64,000 nucleotides of DNA from an uncultured Spirochaetaceae bacterium (GTDB taxonomy: Bacteria; Spirochaetota; Spirochaetia; Treponematales; Treponemataceae), in contig CACYWZ010000002.1 in the NCBI GenBank assembly GCA_902778325.1, positions 1 through 64,000 on the forward strand, given 5' to 3'. The notes beneath the pieces were generated by a model. It saw nothing but the letters and a program-made list of their open reading frames with translations, searched no databases and had not been told where the DNA came from. Position numbers and translations under genes: made by a program. Positions 1 through 9,290 of this stretch are shown piece by piece. Numbering within the stretch: the first letter of the stretch is position 1; the number at the start of each line of letters is the position of its first letter.

Positions 1-1
1 T

Positions 2-187
2 GTCTTCGCGAGCGCCACAAACACACTGATTGCGCCGATTGTCGTGGGCTGCGAGGCGTTCGGCTTCGAGCACTTCCCGCTTTTCGCCGTCGCCTGCGTA
101 GTCGCCTACGCCCTAAACGGAAACTTCTCGATTTACTCAAAGCAAAAAAAATACGAATCGATTTTGCGCGTCAAAGACAAAAAATAA
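2..187 (+). CDS. ClC-family chloride channel, C-terminal end (partial)
   Basis: Reading frame 2 is open from the window edge and stops at TAA 185-187, giving 61 residues with no start in view. The peptide contains NTLIAPIVVGCEAFG and later ALNGNFSIYSKQK. This matches my memory of the last membrane helices and cytoplasmic tail of voltage-gated chloride channel or H+/Cl- antiporter proteins. Most of the protein lies upstream, so selectivity-filter residues cannot be checked. The gene ends just before a palindrome array and converges on cysN. The assignment rests on a short stretch and is moderate. Confidence 0.6.
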   Translation, partial: VFASATNTLIAPIVVGCEAFGFEHFPLFAVACVVAYALNGNFSIYSKQKKYESILRVKDKK

Positions 188-192
188 GCTCC

Positions 193-414
193 ACCGCAAG
201 CGGAAAAGCTAAAAATTCCTCTTGGACAAGGAAAACCGCACGCGGTGGAGGTCAAAATTTCTATAGAAGAGAGCAAACCGCAAGCGGTGGAAGCAAAAAT
301 TCCTCTTGGACGAGAAAAACCGCATGCGGTTGAGGCAGAAATTTCTTTAGACCAGAACAAACCGCATGCGGTGGAGCTAGAAATTTCTATTGACCAGAGC
401 AAACCGCACGGGGA
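193..414. repeat. 42-bp palindrome array, ACCGC family, copy 1
   Basis: Cores of the form ACCGC-NN-GCGGT begin at 193, 235, 277, 319, 361 and 403, exactly 42 bp apart. The first five are complete or nearly so (the first has GCGGA) and the sixth keeps only its left arm (ACCGCACGGGG). The 30-bp spacers alternate between two related types, ATTCCTCTTGGAC and ATTTCTATAGA. The same spacer order occurs in the copy at 12204. As 42 is a multiple of three, both strands stay open, which makes false ORFs. It lies between two convergent genes. Confidence 0.93.
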
Positions 415-417
415 GAT

Positions 418-448
418 AAAAAAAAGCGGAGAAAACTTCCCCGCTTTT
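418..448 (-). terminator. Intrinsic terminator after cysN
   Basis: The inverted repeat AAAAGCGG / CCGCTTTT (422-429 and 441-448) has a T-run on the minus strand formed by the A-tract at 418-425. It lies about 20 bp past the cysN stop codon and would end the sulfate operon. Confidence 0.75.
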
Positions 449-469
449 AGTTAGGAGTTAGAGTTTTTA

Positions 470-2152
470 TTAAATTGAGTAATCGCTTTCGCTATTGGAA
501 AACGCACTTTTTTCAATCAACCATTTAGCAATTTCGTCCGCAGCGTCCGATTCTGAGCCTTTGAGAAGAGCGCTTGTGTCGGCAAAAATCCACCAAGGCT
601 TTTTCTTTCGCTCATCGTTCGGCTTTGAAAGGCGGGGGTCGAGCGCCAAAAGCACAACCAAGCCCGCGTCAAAGAGCTTCTCTGCTGTCGAAATGTAATC
701 TTCGCTTGCGGACGGAATGTAGCGATAAGTGTGGCGTCCAGCGTTGCAAAGGCGCTTTTCGACTGCGGCAACCAATTCTTCACCCGCACCGTTTTCGCCG
801 AGCGCAAATTCTGCCACGAGCGGCGTCTGGAGTTTTAGCGCGGAGCGTCTTTTTCGCGTTACTTCTGAAAAATCAGCGCTGTCTGCTCTCGCTTTGACGA
901 CGTTTTGGACAACAGCGCACGCAGATGTCATATTTGAGATGCGGTCAATCAAAATCAGCTCGCCAAGAGTCCTGTTGTTGCAAAACTCGTCGACAACAAT
1001 CGGCTCTGTAAACGAAATGTCGACCAAGGCAATCTCGTTCTTTTTGACGACTGTCTTTTGCAAGTGCGCTCCAGTGTTCACGTCGACGGCATAGCGGATT
1101 TTCGTGACAAGACCGGGGATTTGCTTTGTGCCGAGTTTCACGAAAAAGTTCTTGCCGCTCTCAAGTGTTGCGTCGTCCATCCAAAGAAGCATGGCGCTGA
1201 CGCTGTCGCTCGCAAGAAGTTTCGTTTTTCGGCAAAGCACGCACCCGCGGCTCACGTCGACTTCGCGGTCAAGAACGATGTTCACTGCCTGCCCGTGAAA
1301 AGCCTTTTTCACTGTGTCAAAGCCACGAACGATTGACTTGACGTGAGCACTCTCGCCGCTTGGAAGAGCGCTTATCTCATCACCGACACTGATTTCGCCC
1401 GCTTCAATTTGCCCCATAAAACCGCGGAAAGCGTGGTTTGGACGGCAAACGCGCTGAACGGGCATATAAAAGCCGTTTTGATTTTCGCTTTGGCGAACAT
1501 CGACTGTCTCAAGATGAGAAAGAATCGTCTTGCCCGTGTACCACTTCATTTTATCGCTTTGCTTTGTAACGTTGTCGCCCTCGGTTGCGCTGACGGGGAT
1601 AATCACGACGTCAGAAAGAGAGAGCTCTTTTGAAATCTCTTCAATCTGCGAAGAAACTTTGTTGAAGCGGCTTTCGCTGTAATTTGCCAAATCCATTTTG
1701 TTCACTGCAAAAATGAAATGCTTGATTCCCATGAGCGAGCAAATGCGCGCGTGCCGCCTTGTCTGAATCAAAACGCCTTGCTTTGCGTCCACAAGGATTA
1801 TCGCAAGGTCTGCGAATGAAGCGCCGACTGCCATGTTGCGCGTGTATTCCTCATGGCCTGGGGTGTCTGCAACGATGAAACTGCGCTTTTCGGTCGAGAA
1901 ATATCGATAAGCGACATCAATCGTGATTCCCTGCTCCCTCTCCGCCATAAGCCCGTCGAGCAACAGCGAGTAGTCGATTGCGCCTCCTCGGCTTCCGACT
2001 TTGCTGTCAAGCTCAAGCGCTTTTTCTTGGTCAGCGTACAGCAATTTTGCGTCATACAAAATATGCCCGATGAGCGTGGATTTTCCGTCGTCCACGCTTC
2101 CGCAAGTGATGAATTTCAAAAGCCCGTTCACTGAATTTGCTGCGTCTTCCAT
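470..2152 (-). CDS. cysN: Sulfate adenylyltransferase GTPase subunit with a degenerate APS-kinase tail
   Basis: This is the regulatory GTPase subunit of ATP sulfurylase, which drives formation of adenosine 5'-phosphosulfate (APS). The G domain shows P-loop GSVDDGKS (18-25), DTPGHE (96-101) and NKMD (151-154), followed by EF-Tu-like beta domains to about residue 425. The protein has 560 residues, while CysN is usually about 470 and CysNC about 630. Residues 431-560 still align with CysC: a GENGAGEE stretch (452-459) replaces the kinase P-loop GxxGxGKS, and the pattern AVEKRL..AG.HTY and DAGLVVL follows. The P-loop lysine and serine are gone and the nucleotide and APS loops are shortened, so the kinase part should be inactive. 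The start ATG shares one base with the cysD stop (TAATG). Confidence 0.93.
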   Translation of the reverse strand: MEDAANSVNGLLKFITCGSVDDGKSTLIGHILYDAKLLYADQEKALELDSKVGSRGGAIDYSLLLDGLMAEREQGITIDVAYRYFSTEKRSFIVADTPGHEEYTRNMAVGASFADLAIILVDAKQGVLIQTRRHARICSLMGIKHFIFAVNKMDLANYSESRFNKVSSQIEEISKELSLSDVVIIPVSATEGDNVTKQSDKMKWYTGKTILSHLETVDVRQSENQNGFYMPVQRVCRPNHAFRGFMGQIEAGEISVGDEISALPSGESAHVKSIVRGFDTVKKAFHGQAVNIVLDREVDVSRGCVLCRKTKLLASDSVSAMLLWMDDATLESGKNFFVKLGTKQIPGLVTKIRYAVDVNTGAHLQKTVVKKNEIALVDISFTEPIVVDEFCNNRTLGELILIDRISNMTSACAVVQNVVKARADSADFSEVTRKRRSALKLQTPLVAEFALGENGAGEELVAAVEKRLCNAGRHTYRYIPSASEDYISTAEKLFDAGLVVLLALDPRLSKPNDERKKKPWWIFADTSALLKGSESDAADEIAKWLIEKSAFSNSESDYSI

Positions 2153-3054
2153 TAAAAATATCCCTCCCGCTTTCGTTTTTCCATGCTTGCAGCGCCTCCG
2201 TCTTTGTCGATAACACGGCTTGTGCGCTCGCTCGTAACGGCACTAAGCGTTTCGTCGATGATGGCGTCAAGAGTGTCTGCCGTGCTGTAAACGCCGCCCG
2301 TGAGCGGATAGCAGCCGAGAGTCCTGAATCGCACTGATTTGTGCAGGATTTTTTCACCATCACGCAACTTCAATCTGTCGTCGTCCACAAGGATTATTGA
2401 GCCGTCGCGCTCGATTACAGGGCGCTCGGCGGCAAAATAAAGCGAGACGATTTCGATTTTCTCGCGACGGATATACTGCCAGATGTCTTTTTCTGTCCAG
2501 TTTGAAAGCGGGAACACGCGCATACTTTCGCCTTTGTGAACTTGCGTGTTGTAAAGTTTCCACATTTCAGGGCGCTGATTTTTCGGATCCCACGCTTGAG
2601 CCGCATTTCTGAAACTGAATATGCGCTCTTTTGCACGCGATTTTTCCTCATCACGCCTGCCGCCTCCAAATGCCGCCGTAAAGCCGTATTTTGTGAGAGC
2701 CTGCTTTAGCGCCTGCGTTTTCATAATGTCGGTGTATGCGCTTCCGTGGTCAAACGGATTGATACCGGCCTTCACGCCTTCCTCGTTCGTGTAGACGAGC
2801 ATATCAAGAGCGTATTTTTTTGCCACATGGTCTCGGAACGCAATCATTTCGCGGAATTTCCAAGTCGTATCGATGTGCAAAAACGGAAACGGCGGTTTTT
2901 CGGGATAAAATGCCTTCAATGCCAAATGCAACATTACCGAGCTGTCCTTGCCGATTGAATACAGCATAACAGGCTTTTCGCATTCAGCGGCAACTTCGCG
3001 AATTATGTAAATTGCTTCGGCTTCCAATTCGTCAAGATGAGATAGTTCGCTCAA
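2152..3054 (-). CDS. cysD: Sulfate adenylyltransferase subunit 2
   Basis: This is the catalytic PP-loop ATP sulfurylase subunit and partner of CysN. It carries the PP-loop motif [13 protein letters not shown] and the [10 protein letters not shown] stretch close to the E. coli protein. I chose TTG at 3054 because a strong GAGGAG lies 6 nt upstream, the protein then begins like known CysD ([15 protein letters not shown]), and overlap with aprB disappears. A GTG at 3084 would add ten residues. The product is about 300 residues, normal for the family. It sits fifth in a tight operon behind the APS reductase genes. Confidence 0.95.
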   Translation of the reverse strand: MSELSHLDELEAEAIYIIREVAAECEKPVMLYSIGKDSSVMLHLALKAFYPEKPPFPFLHIDTTWKFREMIAFRDHVAKKYALDMLVYTNEEGVKAGINPFDHGSAYTDIMKTQALKQALTKYGFTAAFGGGRRDEEKSRAKERIFSFRNAAQAWDPKNQRPEMWKLYNTQVHKGESMRVFPLSNWTEKDIWQYIRREKIEIVSLYFAAERPVIERDGSIILVDDDRLKLRDGEKILHKSVRFRTLGCYPLTGGVYSTADTLDAIIDETLSAVTSERTSRVIDKDGGAASMEKRKREGYF

Positions 3055-3064
3055 TTTGTTCTCC

Positions 3065-3379
3065 TCAATATTTATTTGCGTCACTCGAATTCACGATGAT
3101 TTCCTGAACACTGCCATCGATTTTTGTGACTCGCCAAAATCGCACAGCGCCTTTTGTCTCAACCGCCAACATCGCACCACGCCCACCGATATCCGCGCCC
3201 AGAAAAAAACTAACAGCACCACGAGGGCATTCTTTTACGCAGCTGGTACACCCCCAACAATCTCGCTCATACTTGATGAATGCTTTTTTTTCGCCATCGA
3301 TTTTAATCAGATTCCCAGGGCAAACTTCAACGCAGCGCGAACAGCCGACGCATTTGTTCTTGTCAATCTTTATGCTCAT
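3065..3379 (-). CDS. aprB: APS reductase beta-like ferredoxin subunit (2x[4Fe-4S])
   Basis: This 104-residue iron-sulfur protein has two Cx2Cx2Cx3C clusters, [12 protein letters not shown] and [12 protein letters not shown], followed by a short tail. It overlaps the end of the flavoprotein gene by 17 bp and has its own AGGAG. With the flavoprotein and CysDN it fits the electron-transfer subunit of an AprAB-type adenylylsulfate reductase (APS to sulfite plus AMP). Dissimilatory AprB is longer, near 150 residues, so this looks like the short assimilatory type known from anaerobes. The function is inferred from context plus the cluster pattern; a generic ferredoxin partner is the alternative. 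Confidence 0.8.
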   Translation of the reverse strand: MSIKIDKNKCVGCSRCVEVCPGNLIKIDGEKKAFIKYERDCWGCTSCVKECPRGAVSFFLGADIGGRGAMLAVETKGAVRFWRVTKIDGSVQEIIVNSSDANKY

Positions 3380-5066
3380 AAAACTCTCCTTTTACAAGCG
3401 GTCTTTTGATAATTTGGATTTCGCCGTTTTTCAAAACTGAATTTATGTAGCACAAACCTTCGTCACTTTTTTCAGGATAATCCGCATTCTCGCCAAAACT
3501 GTGCCATCGAGTTTCCTTGCGTGCAAGCAAATGTGCAATCACAGCCCTGCACACCACAAGGCGCTCACGAAGCTCATAGATGCGCAGCAAATCATCAGCA
3601 TCAGTCGCGCAAAGTTTTGGGACAATCGATTGAAGAGAGCGGATTTCTCGCTCAGCGACAGCAAGACGGCTTTCGTTGTAGCGATAATGAGAAGAAATAC
3701 CTCCTGCATATTCGTCCATAATTTTTTGCATTGCCTCTTCGATTTGCTCTGCCGAAAACGTGGATTTTTGAGATTTTGCATTTTCAAAATACGACTCGTA
3801 TTCGCTAAATTTCGCTTTTGCTTCTTCGGTGTTTTTTGCAATTTCAATTGACTTGGCTTTCGACAAGAATTTCACAATGCTTTGTGCCGCAATTTGACCT
3901 TCGGCAAGCGCGCCTGTCACATATTTCTGAGGAGCGCCGCCAGAGACATCACCAGCGGCAAAAAGCCCGCGTATCGTTGTTTCGCGCGCTGTATCAACCC
4001 AAAAGCCGCTCGCCGTGTGCCCACCAACAATGTACGGCTCTGTGCCTTCAATCTCAACGTTCATACTTGCAGGGTTGCTTCCAGACTCAATCCATTTTAG
4101 CGTCTGACTCGGAGCCATATTCAGATACGCCTTGAACAAGTCCTGTTCGGCTTCAGATGAGATGCCTTTTGTGGAAAGATAGCACGGACCACGCCCTGCA
4201 CGATTTTCCTCCACTGTTCCCCAAACACGCTCGCTAGTTTTCAATCCGTAGCGAGTTTCATAGACTTTGCCCAGCGCATTCACTTGCTTTGCGCCCACAC
4301 CTTGCGCAATCGTTCCTGTTGGAGCAATAGTGTCTTTGCAGCGAAGTGCGATGAATCGCATCTCAAGTGTCGTCATCTCCGCTCCAGAAAGCAATCCCAT
4401 AGCAAAGCCCGCTCCTGTGTTAAAAGGCGGATACCACATTTTGTGGCGCGAAAAACCTGGATTATTTGGTCGATACAAACCAGACGCTCCACCAGTGGCA
4501 ATCAGGACTGATTTGGCACTAATGTCATAGAAAGTTCCGTCGTTTACATTGAATCCAAAAGCACCAGAAACCAGAGGCTTTCCATCAGAACTGACTGTTG
4601 TTTTCAAATCAGTGATATTGACGTGATTTAAGACTTGAACATTTTTCTGCTCGCTGACAGCAGAAGCAAGAATCGGCTTTATGTTCTCACCATTTATTTT
4701 GATGTTGCGCCAACCTCGGCTCACATATTTGCCGTTTTCGTCCTTTAAAATCACAAGCCCTCGTTTCTCTAGGTCTTCAGTAACCGCGTTCACTCGTTCC
4801 GAAAATGACAAAAGCAAATCTGTGCGGACAATGCCATCTGCATCGTTTGAAGCATAATCAGCATAATCTTTCGCCGTGTGTCCATCAGTGATATATGCGT
4901 TTAGGGCATTAACCCCCGCAGCAAGACAGCCAGAGCGCTTGATATTCGCTTTCTCCGTAATAAGCACCGAAATATCTTTGTGCCCGCCGAGTGTGATTGC
5001 AGCATAACAGCCAGCAGTTCCCCCGCCAATTATCAGAACATCTGTCCGTATCTTTTCTGTCTTCAT
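3363..5066 (-). CDS. aprA: APS reductase alpha-like flavoprotein (fumarate reductase family)
   Basis: This 567-residue FAD protein opens with the dinucleotide-binding motif DVLIIGGGTAGCYAAI and contains GGHTASGFWVD and GLFAAGDVSGG, typical of the fumarate reductase, succinate dehydrogenase and AprA superfamily. Position directly upstream of the ferredoxin subunit and cysDN, and downstream of sulfate transport genes, supports adenylylsulfate reductase rather than fumarate reductase. The presumed reaction is two-electron reduction of APS to sulfite and AMP in the cytoplasm. It starts at ATG 5066 behind a weak GGGAAAG, 33 bp after cysA. An alignment to AprA substrate residues would settle the assignment. 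Confidence 0.82.
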   Translation of the reverse strand: MKTEKIRTDVLIIGGGTAGCYAAITLGGHKDISVLITEKANIKRSGCLAAGVNALNAYITDGHTAKDYADYASNDADGIVRTDLLLSFSERVNAVTEDLEKRGLVILKDENGKYVSRGWRNIKINGENIKPILASAVSEQKNVQVLNHVNITDLKTTVSSDGKPLVSGAFGFNVNDGTFYDISAKSVLIATGGASGLYRPNNPGFSRHKMWYPPFNTGAGFAMGLLSGAEMTTLEMRFIALRCKDTIAPTGTIAQGVGAKQVNALGKVYETRYGLKTSERVWGTVEENRAGRGPCYLSTKGISSEAEQDLFKAYLNMAPSQTLKWIESGSNPASMNVEIEGTEPYIVGGHTASGFWVDTARETTIRGLFAAGDVSGGAPQKYVTGALAEGQIAAQSIVKFLSKAKSIEIAKNTEEAKAKFSEYESYFENAKSQKSTFSAEQIEEAMQKIMDEYAGGISSHYRYNESRLAVAEREIRSLQSIVPKLCATDADDLLRIYELRERLVVCRAVIAHLLARKETRWHSFGENADYPEKSDEGLCYINSVLKNGEIQIIKRPLVKGEFYEHKD

Positions 5067-5099
5067 TTAGCTTTCCCGTATTTGATTTTTTTCGCTTCG

Positions 5100-6158
5100 T
5101 TAGATAAATACATAATTTTCGCCAAGCGATTTGTTCAAAAGTTGACGAACTTCGTTTCCACGAGTCACAAAAATCCGATACAAAAAAACGTTGACAGTCT
5201 CACCGATTTCAACAGGAGATTCATCAAGTCGCCTTGTCGCAACAATCTCGGAATCGTGAATCAAAATCCGAAGCTCAATGTGAGTGCCCCGAAAACAAAC
5301 ATCGCGAACAAGCCCATCGTAAGCGGAACTAGCAAACATTTCGACTTCGCTTTTCTTGGATATTTTTATAAACTCGGGGCGTGTAAACGCACTGTCAGCG
5401 TCGGGAATATCCTCGAATTGCTTAAATGCACGATAATCTTTCAGAAATCCTGCCTGACCAAAGAAAGTCGCAGTAAATGCGGTTTCAGGCTTTCGATATA
5501 TTTCGAGCGGAGTTCCAACCTGCTCCACATGACCAAGATTTGTCACGATGATTTCATCGCTGACTTCAACCGCTTCGTCTTGGTCATGCGTTACGAAAAT
5601 GCTGGTGATTCCAAGATTGCCAATCATATCACGAAGCCAAGTCCGTAGTTCGTGACGGACTTTTGCGTCAATTGCAGCAAATGGCTCGTCAAGCAAAAGA
5701 AGATGCGGATTCGGAGCAATCGCACGCGCAAAAGCGACACGCTGCCGCTGTCCGCCCGAAAGCTGGCTAGGATAACGCTTTTCCATACCTTTCAGCCCGA
5801 CAAGCTCAATCATTTCGGCAACACGATTTTTGATGTAATTCTTGTCAAATTTCTGAACACGAAGCCCGAACGCCACATTTTCCTCAACAGTCATGTATCG
5901 GAAAAGCGCGTAATTTTGGAATACGAAGCCGATTCCTCGTTTTGAAGCAGGAATGTCGTTCACACGCTTTCCATCGATTATCACATCACCAGAATCTGGA
6001 GTCTCAAGACCAGCAATCATTCTGAGAATTGTGGTTTTTCCGCTTCCGCTAGGTCCTAAAAGCGCCACAAGTTTCCCTTTTTCCACACCAAAATTCACGT
6101 TATTCGAAGCTTTGAAAGTTCCGAATGATTTGTTTATGTTTTTCAATTCCACATACAT
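5100..6158 (-). CDS. cysA: Sulfate ABC transporter ATP-binding protein
   Basis: This is the ATPase of the sulfate/thiosulfate importer. It shows Walker A GPSGSGKTT, signature LSGGQRQR, Walker B LLLLDEPFAA and the H-loop FVTHDQDEA, followed by a C-terminal regulatory beta domain. The frame is open for another 40 codons upstream, but those run into the palindrome array. ATG at 6158 follows AGGAG at the right spacing and begins MYVELKNINKSFG as expected, so I start there (352 residues). The gene is separated from cysW by the 41-bp array although both lie on the same strand. Confidence 0.95.
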   Translation of the reverse strand: MYVELKNINKSFGTFKASNNVNFGVEKGKLVALLGPSGSGKTTILRMIAGLETPDSGDVIIDGKRVNDIPASKRGIGFVFQNYALFRYMTVEENVAFGLRVQKFDKNYIKNRVAEMIELVGLKGMEKRYPSQLSGGQRQRVAFARAIAPNPHLLLLDEPFAAIDAKVRHELRTWLRDMIGNLGITSIFVTHDQDEAVEVSDEIIVTNLGHVEQVGTPLEIYRKPETAFTATFFGQAGFLKDYRAFKQFEDIPDADSAFTRPEFIKISKKSEVEMFASSAYDGLVRDVCFRGTHIELRILIHDSEIVATRRLDESPVEIGETVNVFLYRIFVTRGNEVRQLLNKSLGENYVFI

Positions 6159-6220
6159 TTTCTTCTCCTTTTGATTTTCCGTGGTGTTTTCGGAAAGTCT
6201 AAAAACTAAAAATTGCTTTG

Positions 6221-6470
6221 CCCAAAATGGGAAAAGCCGCTTTTTTAAAATTTGACTCTGCCCAAAACGGAAAAACATTGCTTTTTCAAATTTTGGCTTT
6301 GCCCAAAACGGAAAAACGTTGCTTTTTCAAATTTTGGCTCTGCCCAAAACGGAAAAACGCTACTTTTTTAAAATTTGGCTCTGCCCAAAACGGAAAAACG
6401 CTACTTTTTCAAATTTTGGCTTTGCCCAAAACGGGAAAGGCATTTTTTTGAAAAGCTCTTTTCCCAAAAT
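6221..6470. repeat. 41-bp palindrome array, CCCAAAAYGGG family, inside the sulfate operon
   Basis: Cores CCCAAAAYGG(G/A) start at 6221, 6261, 6302, 6343, 6384 and 6425, with a half-site (CCCAAAATG) at 6463. Spacings are 40, 41, 41, 41, 41 and 38 bp. The spacers are A/T-rich with CTTTTTCAAATTTTGG. The array fills the 344-bp gap between cysW and cysA, two genes of one transporter transcribed in the same direction. The frames that stay open across it code only repeated residues, have no convincing start and are not taken as genes. Confidence 0.92.
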
Positions 6471-6502
6471 GTATTTCACACTTTGTAACACATCCTTATT
6501 TT

Positions 6503-7360
6503 TCAGCGATTTGCTTCAAGAGCCTTTTTGCCAAGTTTTTCCAAAATGCTTCGAAGAATCAGAACGACGATTGCCAAAAACACCAAAATTGATGAAACAG
6601 CAAATGCACTAACATATTGGAATTCGTTGAACAATATTTCGATATGAAGGGGGAGCGTATTCGTTTTTCCACGCAAATGTCCCGAAAGCACTGAAACAGC
6701 ACCAAATTCACCCATTGCGCGCGCCGTGCAAAGAACAATGCCGTACAAAAACGCCCATTTTATGTGCGGAAACGTGACGCGTGTAAAAATCGTAAACCAA
6801 TTTGCGCCTATCAGCGCAGCAGCTTCCTCTTCGTCCGTGCCTGAACTTTCAAGAACAGGAATCAGCTCTCGACTGACAAACGGAAATGTGACAAACACTG
6901 TTGCAAGAATTATTCCTGGAACTGCAAAAACAATCTGAATGTGATGCGCTTTCAGAATAGGGAAAATTGCGCTTTGGCGACCAAAAATCAGAATGAAAAT
7001 CAAACCTGCAATAATCGGAGAGACTGTTACTGGCACATCAATAAGAGTCATCAAGACTTTTTTTCCGTGAAATCTGAATTTTGTAAGCGCCCATGCTGCA
7101 AAAAGTCCGAAAACCGTGTTGATTAAAATCGCCCAAATCGTTGCGGTCAACGTGAGTTTTAAGGCTTTGAGCGCATAAGTGTCAGCGATTGCATTTTTGT
7201 AAAACGAAAAACCTTTTGCAACCGAATTCACAACAACTGTTAAAAGAGGCAGAATCAATAAAAGGAACAAAAACAGCGCACTCAAGGCAATCAAAATCCA
7301 TTTGAAAACACCGCTGTCCCGCCTAATTTGCTTTTCAGGGCTGGATTTTTTGTGACTCAT
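6503..7360 (-). CDS. cysW: Sulfate ABC transporter permease CysW
   Basis: This inner-membrane permease has 285 residues and about six hydrophobic segments. The ABC-permease contact loop (EEAAALIGANWFTIFTRV) is followed by GEFGAVSVLSGH, typical of CysW. It pairs with CysT to form the sulfate channel, powered by CysA. The start ATG overlaps the cysT stop by four bases and follows GGAGG. The last residues reach the edge of the palindrome array. Confidence 0.94.
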   Translation of the reverse strand: MSHKKSSPEKQIRRDSGVFKWILIALSALFLFLLLILPLLTVVVNSVAKGFSFYKNAIADTYALKALKLTLTATIWAILINTVFGLFAAWALTKFRFHGKKVLMTLIDVPVTVSPIIAGLIFILIFGRQSAIFPILKAHHIQIVFAVPGIILATVFVTFPFVSRELIPVLESSGTDEEEAAALIGANWFTIFTRVTFPHIKWAFLYGIVLCTARAMGEFGAVSVLSGHLRGKTNTLPLHIEILFNEFQYVSAFAVSSILVFLAIVVLILRSILEKLGKKALEANR

Positions 7361-8190
7361 TTTGCTCCTCCCAAAATCTTTGCATTTCGTGATTGAACAA
7401 GATTCACCAAAAACAGCGTCAAAAACGAAAATGCAAGCATAACAAGTGCAATGCTCGTTGCAGCAGGATAATCATATTCTTGCAACTCCGCCATAATTAT
7501 GAGAGGCGCAATTTCCGTAGAAAACGGCTTGTTGCCTGCAATAAACACAACGCTACCGTATTCGCCCAAACATCGCCCGAAAGCCAAAGCGGCTCCAGTA
7601 AAAAGTGCGGGCAACAATTCAGGCAAAATCACATGAAAGAAAATAACACGCCGATTCGCTCCAAGCACGCTTGCAGCTTCCTCCAACGTTGCGTCTAATG
7701 TTTCCAAAACAGGCTGAACTGCACGCACAACGAACGGAATCCCAATAAAAATCAATGCAATCGTGATACCAATTTTTGTGTATGCAATCTTTATCCCTAT
7801 CTTTGAAAAAAGACCGCCTACCCAGCCTGTGTCAGCCAGTAGCGAGGTCAATGAAATTCCTGCTACTGCGGTTGGAAGCGCAAATGGAAGCTCGATAATG
7901 CCGTCCATAATGCGCTTTCCCGGAAAAGAATATCGCACAAGCACCCATGCAATCACAGTTCCCATCACAGCATTCACCATCGCTGCCACCGCCGAAGTGC
8001 TGATACTTACCCAAAAACTCGACAAAACGCGGTCTCTGGTGATTACCGTAAAAAACTGTTTGGGTTCAAGCTTTGCAGAGTAGACCACAAGAGATGCTAG
8101 CGGAATCAGAACCACAATACTCAGAATGCTGATTGTCACCCCCATGGAAATCCCAAAACCTGGAATCACACGCTGTGTTTTTCTACTCAT
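7357..8190 (-). CDS. cysT: Sulfate ABC transporter permease CysT (CysU)
   Basis: This 277-residue membrane permease has six predicted hydrophobic spans, the EEAASVLGANRRVIFFHV contact loop for CysA and the GRCLGEYGSVVFIAGN stretch that is characteristic of CysT/CysU. It starts at ATG 8190 behind GGGAG, 27 bp downstream of the binding-protein gene, and is translationally coupled to cysW. Length and order match known sulfate transporter operons. Confidence 0.94.
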   Translation of the reverse strand: MSRKTQRVIPGFGISMGVTISILSIVVLIPLASLVVYSAKLEPKQFFTVITRDRVLSSFWVSISTSAVAAMVNAVMGTVIAWVLVRYSFPGKRIMDGIIELPFALPTAVAGISLTSLLADTGWVGGLFSKIGIKIAYTKIGITIALIFIGIPFVVRAVQPVLETLDATLEEAASVLGANRRVIFFHVILPELLPALFTGAALAFGRCLGEYGSVVFIAGNKPFSTEIAPLIIMAELQEYDYPAATSIALVMLAFSFLTLFLVNLVQSRNAKILGGAK

Positions 8191-8217
8191 ACAAAACTCC
8201 CTTTTTTGATTTTGAAG

Positions 8218-9270
8218 TTATTTTTTATCGTAAATCTGGTCGAATAGGCCACCGTTTGAAAAATGCTTTTCATGCGCAGCGTCCCAACCACCAAAATCTG
8301 CGATTGTCACAAGATTTATATCCAAATTGAACGTATCTTTGAATTCTGCAAGAACAGCCTTGTTTGATGGGCGATAGAAATTTTTGCCTGCAACACGCTG
8401 CGCTTCTTCAGAATACAAATAATTCAAGTATTCAGTAGCAACTTCACGAGTTTTGCGACGGTCAACAACTTCATCAACTACAGCAACCGATGGCTGTGCC
8501 AAAATGCTCAAACTCGGCGTTACGATTTCATAATCATCTGGATAATCTGCAATCGAAAGGAAGGCCTCATTTTCCCATGCCAAAAGCACATCGCCTTGCT
8601 TATTCTGAACAAAGCTGTTAGTTGCTCCACGCGCACCAGAATCCAAAACCAAGACATTTGCATAAATCTGCCTGATAAATTCCTTTACCTGAGCTTCATC
8701 ATTGCCAAATTTTCGTTCACCATAAGCCCATGCCGCAAGATAGTTCCAGCACGCACCACCTGAAGTCTTTGGATTTGGAGTGATAACACCAACATCTGGT
8801 CGAATCAAGTCATCCCAATCCAGAATATTTTTTGGATTTCCCTTTCGCACCAAAAACACAATTGTTGAAGTGTATGGCGATGAATCGAGCGGGAATTCAC
8901 TAACCCAACCATCTTCAATCAGTCCTGCGTTCTTAACAGCATTCACATCGTATTCCAAAGCAAGCGTCACCACATCCGCTTCCAGTCCATTCGCAACCTC
9001 AAGCGCCTGTTTACCACTTCCTCCGTGACTCTGCGTAATTTCCACATCTTGACCTGTCTTTTCTTTCCAATGGGCAGCAAAAAGCTTGTTGTAATTTGCA
9101 TAAAGTTCACGTGTCGGATCGTAAGAAACATTCGTAATTGAAACTTTTTCAGAAACCTCAGTTTTCTTGTCATTTGCATCAGAATTACTCTTATTACAAG
9201 AAAATATTCCCAAAAGCGAAATTGCAATAACCGATACAAAAGAAAAGTTTAATAACACATTCTTCTTCAT
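8218..9270 (-). CDS. sbp: Sulfate-binding lipoprotein
   Basis: This is the extracytoplasmic sulfate-binding protein of the ABC importer (350 residues). A lipoprotein signal peptide ends in GIFSC near residue 25, so the protein should be membrane anchored. The SHGGSGKQA motif and the NPKTSGGACWNYLAAWAYG stretch are typical of Sbp/CysP ligand-binding loops. The gene is first in its operon, with AGGAGG just upstream of ATG 9270. A palindromic operator-like site lies 20-37 bp upstream of the start. Sulfate versus thiosulfate preference cannot be decided by eye. Confidence 0.93.
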   Translation of the reverse strand: MKKNVLLNFSFVSVIAISLLGIFSCNKSNSDANDKKTEVSEKVSITNVSYDPTRELYANYNKLFAAHWKEKTGQDVEITQSHGGSGKQALEVANGLEADVVTLALEYDVNAVKNAGLIEDGWVSEFPLDSSPYTSTIVFLVRKGNPKNILDWDDLIRPDVGVITPNPKTSGGACWNYLAAWAYGERKFGNDEAQVKEFIRQIYANVLVLDSGARGATNSFVQNKQGDVLLAWENEAFLSIADYPDDYEIVTPSLSILAQPSVAVVDEVVDRRKTREVATEYLNYLYSEEAQRVAGKNFYRPSNKAVLAEFKDTFNLDINLVTIADFGGWDAAHEKHFSNGGLFDQIYDKK

Positions 9271-9290
9271 AAGAAACCTCCTATTATTTT

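Noticed and set aside
193..454. Open frames on both strands across the ACCGC array (also at 12180-12512)
   Set aside because: The 42-bp period is a multiple of three, so frames stay open by repetition. No ribosome site is present and the residues are a plain 14-residue repeat.
5652..5945. Other antisense frames of 60-220 residues across the sulfate, htpG, cheA and jet genes
   Set aside because: All overlap strongly supported genes and none has a start signal or recognisable motif.
6218..6451. Plus-strand frame and extended CysA start across the CCCAAAA array
   Set aside because: The residues only mirror the repeat; cysA has a good start with AGGAG at 6158.
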